DNA of 7,545 nt, taken from JBFKPQ01 sp041628225. Lineage in GTDB: Bacteria > Actinomycetota > Acidimicrobiia > Spongiisociales > JAENVV01. How positions within the stretch are numbered: the stretch's first letter is position 1; the number at the start of each line of letters is the position of its first letter. A model generated the notes under the pieces. The model was not told the DNA's origin, made no database searches, and worked only from the letters and a program-made list of their open reading frames with translations. The stretch spans positions 1 through 7,545 of the forward strand of contig JBFKPQ010000111.1 of the NCBI GenBank assembly GCA_041628225.1. The letters run 5' to 3'. The position numbers and the translations under genes are program-made. Shown piece after piece: positions 1 through 5,399 of the stretch.

Positions 1-2
1 AG

Positions 3-104
3 AAGGCCGGTGCCGCCACGGTCATCGTCCCACCCACCGGGTCATGGGCCGAGGCATGGCTGGCCGCCACCACGAGATCATGGTCTACCGTTACAGCCGG
101 CTGA
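3..104 (+). CDS. C-terminal end of a probable DUF58-family protein (partial, cut by left edge)
   Basis: The third forward frame is open from the window edge to a TGA at 102-104. It encodes about 33 residues ending SWSTVTAG, preceded by a hydrophobic strand-like stretch (AATVIVPPTG) and an alanine/tryptophan-rich helix-like stretch (SWAEAWLAATT). The composition looks like real protein. The assignment to DUF58 rests mainly on context: TgpA-type transglutaminases are commonly encoded directly after a DUF58 (von Willebrand factor A-like) gene and a MoxR AAA ATPase. The stop lies 25 bp inside the following gene if that gene starts at 80, an overlap typical of translational coupling. The visible fragment has no diagnostic motif, so the family name is an inference; the existence of an upstream coding end is better supported than its identity. 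Confidence 0.5.
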   Translation, partial: KAGAATVIVPPTGSWAEAWLAATTRSWSTVTAG

Positions 105-2449
105 TCGGGATCGCGGCCGTCGCGTTCGCGCTCCTGCGGCTGGGCCGCCTACTCCGACCCGTCGAGTCGGGTCCGCCCTGGCAGATGGTGCTGCTCGCCG
201 CGTTTGCGCTCGGCGCAGTGGTCACCTGGCTCATCGTGACCTACCGCTACGGGACACTGACCACCCTCGCGGCCAATGTCATCGGTTTTCTCCTCGCTAC
301 GATCCGAATCGCCGCGCCGGGGACGGCCCGCTTCGGCATCGTGCCGACCTCAGAGACCGGCGCCGTCCTCAGCGAGGAGCTGGCATTCGCCGTCGAGTTG
401 ATCAGGTTCGGCAGTGCGCCCGTGCTCCCGGTCCGCGGCCTGGTGCTCGTCATCGCCGCGGTGTTCTGGGCCCTCGGGGCACTCCTGGTGTGGGGTCTCG
501 CCACCCAGAAGCCCGGCGTGGCGCTCCTCCCGGTATTGCTGTTTCACCTCCAGCTGGCGACCATCGATCGGATCCCCACGCCCACGTCGTGGCTGGTGTT
601 CTTCCTCCTCCTCGTCGCCGGTGCACTGGCGGCGATGGTGATCGACGAACGGCGCTCGGGCGCCGGGCGGCTGCGAACGGGCAGTGGGAGCTTCAAAGGT
701 CGGACGGCGCTCGGCGCCCCTGGCATCTTCATCGTCGGTCTCGTGACCGGCTCACTCTTCGTCGGCGCGGTGCTCGGCGACTTCGTGCCCCCATCCGGCG
801 TGCTCGAGTGGCGATCCCGGTCGGGGCTCGGTGGCGGCATCTACGGAGGCGTCTCGTACAACCTGTTCGTCTCCACCGTGCAGAGCGACCTGCTGGCACT
901 CGGCGACGAACCGGTCTTCGTGGCTGCCGTACCCGAGAACGTCGACAGCTCGCAGCTGTACTGGAAACTCGTGACCCTCGAGACATACGACGGCACCAAC
1001 TGGTACCCAGGGAACCTGCCGTTCACGCGGCCGGCCGGAACGGAGGGTTGGGAACGACCGGACTTCACCTACCGAGGCGAGACTCAGACCATCGACCAGG
1101 TCATCCAGATCCGATCGCTGCGCATGAACTACCTGCCGGCGCTCTACTCCCCCACTGCGCTGGCTTCGGAGAACACGATTCTCTCCGAGAGCTTCTCGGT
1201 GCGCCAAGACGGCTCCCTTCGCTTCGACGCCCGAACGTTCGAGGGCCTCACGTATACCGTGCAGTCCGAGGTCCCCGCCGACACGCCCGCGATGCTCGCC
1301 TCGACGAACGGCGTGTTCTCGCGGATGTTCCGCAACGCCGCATCGGCCGGCGCCTTCGCCGGTACTGCCATTCGCAAGTCCGCCGAGCCTCGCCCGGCCG
1401 GTATCGACGCGCTCACCGAGCTTCCGGGCGGCCTCGACGGACGGATCGCCACGCTGGCGCAGGAGTTGGTCGTCAACGCCGAGACGCCGTACGAACAGGC
1501 CCTGCTCATCGAGGCGTTCTACCGCGATCGCGACGTGTTCGCCTATTCCGTCGACATCGACGGCGGCCACACGGCGACGAACCTCTCGGACTGGTTGTTC
1601 GATCCGGAGAGTCCCAACTACCGGACTGGCTACTGCGAACAGTTCGCCACCGGCATGGCGGTCATGACCCGGTCGCTCGGCTTGCCAACGCGGGTCGTGC
1701 TCGGCTTCACTCCCGGCGAGACGAACGAGGACGGCCTGGTCATCGTGCGCCAGCGCAACGCCCATGCCTGGGTCGAGGTCTGGCTCGACGCACACGGGTG
1801 GGTTCGGTTCGATCCCACGCCGCGCAGCGACGGCATCAACCCATCGGCGTCCGGTGAGCTGGCGTTCGACCCGGGCGACTTCGCGCTCCCTCCCGATGTT
1901 TCCGTCGAGGATGCGTTCGCCGACGGGTTCACACCCGACGGTCGCGATCCACGCCTCGAACTGCTCGACCGCATCAATGACGCGCCGTTCGAGGGGTCGC
2001 TCGAGCCGCTCCCGGCCGCACCGGGCGACCAGCCGTTGACCGTGCCGTCGTATCTCTGGCTGCTCGTGGCGGTCGCCTCGGCGGCCGTCGCGCTGCCCGT
2101 CTACAAGCTGGTCCGGCGGCGTCGACGGCTGCGCCGCCTCCGTGACGGAGAGATCGCGGCCGCCTGGGAGGAGATCGTCGACCGTCTCGCCGACCTCCGG
2201 TCACCCATCGAAGCCGACGAGACCCCGCTCGAGGCCGCCCGCCGGTCGGGCGTGCCGCTCGAACCGCTGGCGGCCAGCTACGCGCGGGCGATCTATGGAC
2301 CGGAGGGTCCGCTGCCAACGGCTGTGCTGGAGCGAGGGACGACGGGGTTCACGGCGACCGAGGAGGCTCTCAAGGAACGGTATCCGCGCAGCCGGCGGGC
2401 GGCGGCGTGGTGGTCGGTGCGATCGTTGCGGTTCCGCCGGCGAAGCTGA
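80..2449 (+). CDS. TgpA-type membrane-anchored transglutaminase-like protein (DUF3488 / transglutaminase core / DUF4129)
   Basis: This is a 789-residue membrane protein if started at ATG 80. About seven hydrophobic segments lie in the first ~235 residues (roughly 6-22, 34-54, 58-76, 118-141, 145-162, 168-187, 213-234). A long exported region follows, with the family-typical LYWKLVTLETYDGTNW near 292-307, then a transglutaminase core whose Cys-His-Asp triad is readable as C519 (GYCEQFA), H562 (NAHAWVEVW) and D578 (RFDPTPR). A last membrane helix at about 656-677 leads to a cytoplasmic DUF4129-like tail (about 690-740, ending IYGPEG) and an Arg-rich C-terminus. Family members are thought to act on peptides or proteins at the cell surface; the substrate is unknown. 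ATG 44 and ATG 56 are in-frame alternatives, but 80 leaves only a 25-bp overlap with the upstream gene and puts the first helix at the N-terminus. No good Shine-Dalgarno is visible, consistent with coupling to that gene. Confidence 0.92.
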   Translation: MVYRYSRLIGIAAVAFALLRLGRLLRPVESGPPWQMVLLAAFALGAVVTWLIVTYRYGTLTTLAANVIGFLLATIRIAAPGTARFGIVPTSETGAVLSEELAFAVELIRFGSAPVLPVRGLVLVIAAVFWALGALLVWGLATQKPGVALLPVLLFHLQLATIDRIPTPTSWLVFFLLLVAGALAAMVIDERRSGAGRLRTGSGSFKGRTALGAPGIFIVGLVTGSLFVGAVLGDFVPPSGVLEWRSRSGLGGGIYGGVSYNLFVSTVQSDLLALGDEPVFVAAVPENVDSSQLYWKLVTLETYDGTNWYPGNLPFTRPAGTEGWERPDFTYRGETQTIDQVIQIRSLRMNYLPALYSPTALASENTILSESFSVRQDGSLRFDARTFEGLTYTVQSEVPADTPAMLASTNGVFSRMFRNAASAGAFAGTAIRKSAEPRPAGIDALTELPGGLDGRIATLAQELVVNAETPYEQALLIEAFYRDRDVFAYSVDIDGGHTATNLSDWLFDPESPNYRTGYCEQFATGMAVMTRSLGLPTRVVLGFTPGETNEDGLVIVRQRNAHAWVEVWLDAHGWVRFDPTPRSDGINPSASGELAFDPGDFALPPDVSVEDAFADGFTPDGRDPRLELLDRINDAPFEGSLEPLPAAPGDQPLTVPSYLWLLVAVASAAVALPVYKLVRRRRRLRRLRDGEIAAAWEEIVDRLADLRSPIEADETPLEAARRSGVPLEPLAASYARAIYGPEGPLPTAVLERGTTGFTATEEALKERYPRSRRAAAWWSVRSLRFRRRS

Positions 2450-2472
2450 GTTCTGCCGACGTGGCTCCGTCC

Positions 2473-2967
2473 TCAGCCGTTGACGACGTCGTCTTCGACC
2501 CGCCGGATGACATCGAGGAACTGTTCACGGTCCAGTTCGAAGCGGGTGACGTCGTCTTCGACCTCGCGGGTGATCTCGTCGATCGCCACGAAGAAGGCGA
2601 GCTGGCCCTCCCGCAGTGCGTCGAGCAGCTGGTCGTCGTTCTCGGCGACCCGGAAGATCGATACCCCATCGGTGACGAGCCGCACCTCGGACAGATGGTT
2701 GTCCATGTCGGCGTTGCGGCGGAGGTAGTCCCAGGCGCGGCGGACCCGCTGCACGGACATGCCGTTGTCGAGCAGGCTGCGCACCACCCGCAGCGCCACG
2801 AGGTCACGGAAGGAGTAGAGCCGTCGGACGCCTGGGCGACCGCCGGTTCCTTGCACCGAAGGCCTGACGAGGTTGACCCGATCCCAATAGCGGAGCTGAT
2901 GTTGTGAACAGCCGGTCAGCTTCGACGCCTGCAGCGCCGTGAACCCTTCCTGCAAGACCTCTCCCAA
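2473..2967 (-). CDS. MerR-family transcriptional regulator (Rv1828-like), TTG start
   Basis: A 164-residue protein with an N-terminal MerR winged helix-turn-helix (about residues 8-85): EGFTALQASKLTGCS is the HTH, then QLRYWDRVNLVRPS, then the wing ending RRLYSFRDLVALRVV, and a helix LLDNGMSVQRVRRA. The arrangement resembles the actinobacterial Rv1828 type, which recognises DNA as an oligomer and has a small C-terminal domain instead of a metal or drug pocket. The C-terminal part (about 92-164) starts with LVTDGVSIF, also typical of that group, and has no cysteines, so metal sensing is unlikely. The start is TTG at 2967, with a second in-frame TTG at 2955; upstream the frame reaches a TGA with no ATG or GTG. 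A GAGGG sits just 2 nt before the first TTG, a tight fit. Ligand and targets cannot be told from sequence. It ends 23 bp from the convergent transglutaminase gene. Confidence 0.9.
   Translation of the reverse strand: MGEVLQEGFTALQASKLTGCSQHQLRYWDRVNLVRPSVQGTGGRPGVRRLYSFRDLVALRVVRSLLDNGMSVQRVRRAWDYLRRNADMDNHLSEVRLVTDGVSIFRVAENDDQLLDALREGQLAFFVAIDEITREVEDDVTRFELDREQFLDVIRRVEDDVVNG
2485..2563. repeat. 16-bp direct repeat inside the MerR gene, 63 bp apart
   Basis: GACGTCGTCTTCGACC occurs at 2485-2500 and again at 2548-2563. The 63-bp offset equals 21 codons, so both copies are read in the same frame and encode VEDDV in REVEDDV (residues 134-140) and RRVEDDV (155-161) of the MerR protein. Both copies are exact over 16 bp and diverge on each side. 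Confidence 0.75.
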
Positions 2968-3074
2968 AACCCTCGCGGCGACCGAAGCGAACAGCGATCA
3001 CCGAAACTTCTTCCCTCCAGAACCGGAAACGAGTCCGGCACGGGCTGGGTGCGTCACCCTAGCCGATCGAACAG

Positions 3075-3425
3075 TCACTCCTGCTCGAAAGGCCCCATCT
3101 TCCGGAAACGAACGCCCAAAACGTTCCCGAGCCCCCTGCCCGACCCATCGGTTCGGTTCGAACGCGCCCGCAGATGCTGGACGAGCGTCGACGCCGAGAC
3201 GACGAGAAGGATGAATCCGGCCACCGCGATCCACGTGTTGATCGTGAACGTCCACAGGAGGATCGCCAGCCCGACGACCGCGCCCAACGCGGCCAGCCTC
3301 GACCGACTCGGAGAGTACACCCGGCGCGAGATGTTGCGGACGGCGTCTGCGAGGTCGGGATCTTCCTCGTAGAAGCGCCGCTCGATCTCGGCGAGGATGC
3401 GCTGCTCTCTGTCGTCAAGGCCCAT
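3075..3425 (-). CDS. DUF3040 two-helix membrane protein
   Basis: A 116-residue protein. The N-terminus (MGLDDREQRILAEIERRFYE) followed by EDPDLADAVR is the recognisable DUF3040 signature: an acidic amphipathic helix that begins with a conserved EQR-type motif. Two hydrophobic segments follow at about 44-61 and 65-84, separated by a short turn (TINT), so both ends are predicted to face the cytoplasm. The remaining ~30 residues are basic and glycine-containing (RARSNRTDGSGRGLG), then VRFRKMGPFEQE. The family is small, largely actinobacterial and has no assigned function. ATG 3425 is the clear start, with AGGGAG 7 nt upstream. The gene lies 56 bp downstream of dinB on the same strand and has its own strong -10 box, so it can be transcribed with or without dinB. 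A 107-bp gap separates it from the MerR gene downstream. Confidence 0.88.
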   Translation of the reverse strand: MGLDDREQRILAEIERRFYEEDPDLADAVRNISRRVYSPSRSRLAALGAVVGLAILLWTFTINTWIAVAGFILLVVSASTLVQHLRARSNRTDGSGRGLGNVLGVRFRKMGPFEQE

Positions 3426-3432
3426 CGCGTGT

Positions 3433-3438
3433 CTCCCT
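3433..3438 (-). promoter_or_regulatory. Shine-Dalgarno site of the DUF3040 gene
   Basis: On the minus strand this reads AGGGAG, 7 nt before the ATG at 3425. It is the best ribosome binding site in the window and fixes the DUF3040 start. Several other starts here lack a comparable site. Confidence 0.7.
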
Positions 3439-3472
3439 GGCGGTTGTCGTCGGGAACGGCCGTTGTGGGGTC

Positions 3473-3478
3473 ATTATA
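3473..3478 (-). promoter_or_regulatory. -10 box (TATAAT) of the DUF3040 gene
   Basis: A perfect consensus TATAAT on the minus strand, 4 bp beyond the dinB stop codon, in an otherwise G+C-rich gap. Transcription from it would begin near 3466 and give a leader of about 40 nt carrying the AGGGAG site. No good TTGACA-like -35 is present at 16-18 bp; that position holds the palindrome GTTCCGGAAC (3492-3501), so the promoter may depend on an activator or an alternative sigma factor. The box is seen directly; its activity is inferred. Confidence 0.55.
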
Positions 3479-3481
3479 CGG

Positions 3482-4687
3482 TCACTCGTCGGTTCCGGAA
3501 CGGTGACGTCTCGCTTTTTCGGAACGGGCCACCGACGCAGGCGCCACCGCACCGGTTCCGAACCGGTCGCGCACCTCGTCGACGGCGTCGGCGAGGTCGT
3601 CCCACTTCGCCGGACGATCGGTGGCCAACTGGCGCGGTGCCTCGGACGCCGTGACCAGCGCCGACGCTCCCACGCCGACGAGCCGCACGGGCCGGCCGGC
3701 GACCGCGGCGCGATCGAGCAGACCGTCGGCGGCGCGACGGAGGTCATGTGACACGTCGGTGGCGCTGGCGAGCGTCACGGAACGGGTGATGGTCGTGAAG
3801 TCGGCGAACCGGACTTTTAGCGTCACCGTCCGGCCGGCCAGTCCGGCCCGCCGAAGCCGTCCCGACAACTGGTCGGCGAGGCGGACGACCTCGACATGGA
3901 TGCGATCGGCATCGACCAGATCCTGGTCGTACGTGACCTCGACCGACACGGATTTCGCCTCGGACTCGGTCAAGACCGGGCGATCGTCCTCGCCCGCCGC
4001 CAGACGGTGCAGCGCGGCGGCCTGCGCCGCTCCGAGCGCCCTTCGGAGGGTCGATTCGGGCACGGACGCCAGATCACCAACGGAGACCACGCCCAGTCGA
4101 TCGAGCGCCGCTCGCGTCGCCTCACCCACACCCCACAGCGCTCCGACGGGGAGGCCGTGGAGGAAGTCGATTTGCTCGGCGATGGGGATGTGCCGCTGTC
4201 CGTCGGGTTTGGCTTGTTCCGAGGCGAGTTTGGCCAACAGCTTGTTGGAGGCGATCCCTGCCGAGGCCGGCAGGCCCAGATCATCGCGCAGTTGCCTGCG
4301 CAACGCCGTGGCCAGGTCGACGGCCGAACGGTGGTGCCGGTGGAGCCCGGCGACATCGAGGAACGCCTCATCGACGGAGAGACCCTCGACGAGCGGGGTG
4401 AACGAGCGAAACACGTCGAACACTGCCGCCGACACTTCGCGGTAACGGTGATGGCGGGGCGGCACGACGATCGCGTCGGGGCACATCCTCAGGGCCTGCG
4501 ACATGGGCATCGCCGACCGGGCACCTGCGGCCCGTGCTTCGTACGACGCAGATGCGACCACGCCACGCGGTCCGCCACCTCCCACCAACACGGGCCGGCC
4601 GACCAGCGTGGGGTCGTCGAGGCGTTCGCACTCGACGAAGAACGCGTCCATGTCGACGTGGATGATCGATTCGGCGAACCCGGACAC
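3482..4687 (-). CDS. dinB: DNA polymerase IV (Y-family translesion polymerase)
   Basis: A 401-residue Y-family polymerase. The palm begins IIHVDMDAFF, with metal-binding D12 and the steric-gate aromatic at F17 by alignment to E. coli DinB F13. The second catalytic signature is SVDEAFLDV with D106 and E107. Other landmarks are GVVASASYEARAAGARSAMP (45-60 region), the palm/thumb segment SAGIASNKLLAKLASEQAKP, a helix-hairpin-helix-like LPVGALWGVGEAT, and a little-finger domain that includes KSVSVEVTYDQD and ends near VRLVGVG. A C-terminal WDDLADAVDEVRDRFG segment is common in actinobacterial homologues. The enzyme copies past damaged bases at stalled forks and normally works with the beta clamp; here the usual QLxLF-like clamp motif appears as RQLATD. 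The start is GTG 4687, required because the conserved HVDMDAFF begins within ten residues. The gene is divergent from the histidine phosphatase and upstream of DUF3040. Confidence 0.95.
   Translation of the reverse strand: MSGFAESIIHVDMDAFFVECERLDDPTLVGRPVLVGGGGPRGVVASASYEARAAGARSAMPMSQALRMCPDAIVVPPRHHRYREVSAAVFDVFRSFTPLVEGLSVDEAFLDVAGLHRHHRSAVDLATALRRQLRDDLGLPASAGIASNKLLAKLASEQAKPDGQRHIPIAEQIDFLHGLPVGALWGVGEATRAALDRLGVVSVGDLASVPESTLRRALGAAQAAALHRLAAGEDDRPVLTESEAKSVSVEVTYDQDLVDADRIHVEVVRLADQLSGRLRRAGLAGRTVTLKVRFADFTTITRSVTLASATDVSHDLRRAADGLLDRAAVAGRPVRLVGVGASALVTASEAPRQLATDRPAKWDDLADAVDEVRDRFGTGAVAPASVARSEKARRHRSGTDE
3551..3567. repeat. Perfect 8-bp inverted repeat with 1-bp centre, in the 3' part of dinB
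   Basis: ACCGGTTC-C-GAACCGGT is an exact inverted repeat around C3559. It lies within the dinB coding sequence, about 75 bp upstream of the DUF3040 -10 box on the minus strand. Related strings GGTTCCGGAACGG (3491-3503) and TTCGGAACGG (3518-3527) lie between it and the promoter. It may be an operator, or simply a product of codon choice. Confidence 0.5.
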
Positions 4688-4693
4688 ACCTCG

Positions 4694-4699
4694 ACGATA
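4694..4699 (-). promoter_or_regulatory. Candidate -10 box for dinB
   Basis: Minus-strand TATCGT fits the actinobacterial TANNNT pattern and sits 6 nt before the dinB GTG at 4687, so transcription would begin at or beside the start codon (leaderless). No convincing -35 is seen. A GAGGT directly before the GTG is too close to serve as a normal ribosome binding site. Confidence 0.35.
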
Positions 4700-4740
4700 C
4701 CTCGGGGCTCACAACGCCAGGCCGGATCGACCCGCCGCCC

Positions 4741-4746
4741 TACACT
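4741..4746 (+). promoter_or_regulatory. Candidate -10 box for the histidine phosphatase gene
   Basis: TACACT matches TANNNT and lies 8 nt before the ATG at 4755. No Shine-Dalgarno can fit in the remaining CCGGCCGC, so a leaderless mRNA is the simplest reading. No clear -35 is visible at 16-18 bp. Confidence 0.45.
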
Positions 4747-4754
4747 CCGGCCGC

Positions 4755-5378
4755 ATGGCCGCCCTCGTTCATCTCGTTCGCCATGGCGAAGTGCACAACC
4801 CGAAACACATCGTGTACGGCCGCCTCCCCCACTACGGCCTGTCCGAAAGGGGTCTCGAGCAGGCTCGCGACGCCGCTCGCTACCTGTCGGCCCGCCCGAT
4901 CGTGGCCGTCTGGTCGTCGCCCCTCCAGCGAGCGCTGGAGACCGCCGCAGAGATCGCGGCCCGACATACCCTCCCGATTCGGGTCGAGGAGGAGCTGACC
5001 GAGTGGCGGATGGCCGACGACTGGCAGGGGTACGTCTGGGAGGAACTACCTGAAAAACGGCCCGGTGAGCTCGAGGCGTACCTCGCCCACCCCTGGGACC
5101 TCCCTTTCGCGGCCGAACCACTCCACGAACTGGCGGTCCGGATGACGACGGCCATCCGCTCGCTGCACGAGCGGCATCCCGAAGGCGACATCGTCGTCGT
5201 CAGCCATCAGGATCCGATCCAGGCCGCCCGGCTCCGACTCACGGGGCGCGATCCGCACACCCAGCACGACGACAAGCCCCAGCACGCCACGGTGTACTCG
5301 CTACAGCCGGCGACCGGCTGGGAAGAGGTGGCCGCCTACACGCCACCCGACCAGGAGAGCTTCCCTCCCGGCTCGTGA
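4755..5378 (+). CDS. Histidine phosphatase family protein (phosphoglycerate mutase-like)
   Basis: A 207-residue single-domain protein of the histidine phosphatase superfamily branch 1. The catalytic RHG motif is at residues 9-11 (LVRHGEVHN), with H10 the residue expected to be phosphorylated. Supporting active-site residues are R59 in SSPLQRALETA, E83 in ELTEW, and the second histidine H151 in VVVSHQDPIQ. LSERGLEQARDAARYL (29-44) is the usual helix after the RHG loop. Length is normal for the family. These enzymes remove phosphate from diverse small molecules or proteins and the sequence does not reveal the substrate; a glycolytic mutase role is not indicated. ATG 4755 is chosen because the first strand begins immediately (MAALVHLVRHG); the open frame extends further upstream, but that would run across the dinB start and the promoter gap. 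A monooxygenase gene follows after 21 bp. Confidence 0.92.
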   Translation: MAALVHLVRHGEVHNPKHIVYGRLPHYGLSERGLEQARDAARYLSARPIVAVWSSPLQRALETAAEIAARHTLPIRVEEELTEWRMADDWQGYVWEELPEKRPGELEAYLAHPWDLPFAAEPLHELAVRMTTAIRSLHERHPEGDIVVVSHQDPIQAARLRLTGRDPHTQHDDKPQHATVYSLQPATGWEEVAAYTPPDQESFPPGS

Positions 5379-5386
5379 CGTACCGG

Positions 5387-5392
5387 TAGGTT
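5387..5392 (+). promoter_or_regulatory. Candidate -10 box (or overlapping ribosome binding site) before the monooxygenase gene
   Basis: TAGGTT matches TANNNT and ends 7 nt before the GTG start at 5400. The same bases contain GGTAGG, a weak Shine-Dalgarno-like string at an acceptable distance, so the site may act in translation of a mRNA shared with the phosphatase instead. The sequence does not decide between the two. Confidence 0.3.
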
Positions 5393-5399
5393 ACGACCG

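Noticed and set aside
44..79. Earlier ATG starts (44, 56) for the transglutaminase
   Set aside because: They would add a short polar stretch and lengthen the overlap with the upstream gene without a better ribosome site. They cannot be excluded from sequence alone.
752..1795. A 347-codon minus-strand frame antisense to the transglutaminase gene
   Set aside because: It mirrors the codon positions of the real gene, has no recognisable motif, and lies wholly within it.
10..1857. A 615-codon open frame on the + strand overlapping the transglutaminase gene
   Set aside because: Its product is a run of Arg, Pro and Gly with no domain, as expected for an off-frame reading of G+C-rich DNA. The overlapping frame has membrane helices and an intact Cys-His-Asp triad.
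3047..3059. Dyad GGGTG-CGT-CACCC after the DUF3040 gene as a terminator
   Set aside because: The stem is only 5 bp with a 3-nt loop, and no T-run follows on the minus strand. It is not a convincing intrinsic terminator.
3060..3080. CGAACAGTCACTC near the DUF3040 stop as a LexA or other damage-response half-site
   Set aside because: It has only a GAAC half with no matching GTTC at the right spacing, and its position after the gene does not suit a promoter operator.
3896..5053. A 385-codon + strand frame antisense to dinB and running into the phosphatase gene
   Set aside because: It crosses the divergent promoter gap and has a low-complexity Arg/Gly-rich product. DinB and the phosphatase both have complete catalytic motifs in the other frames.
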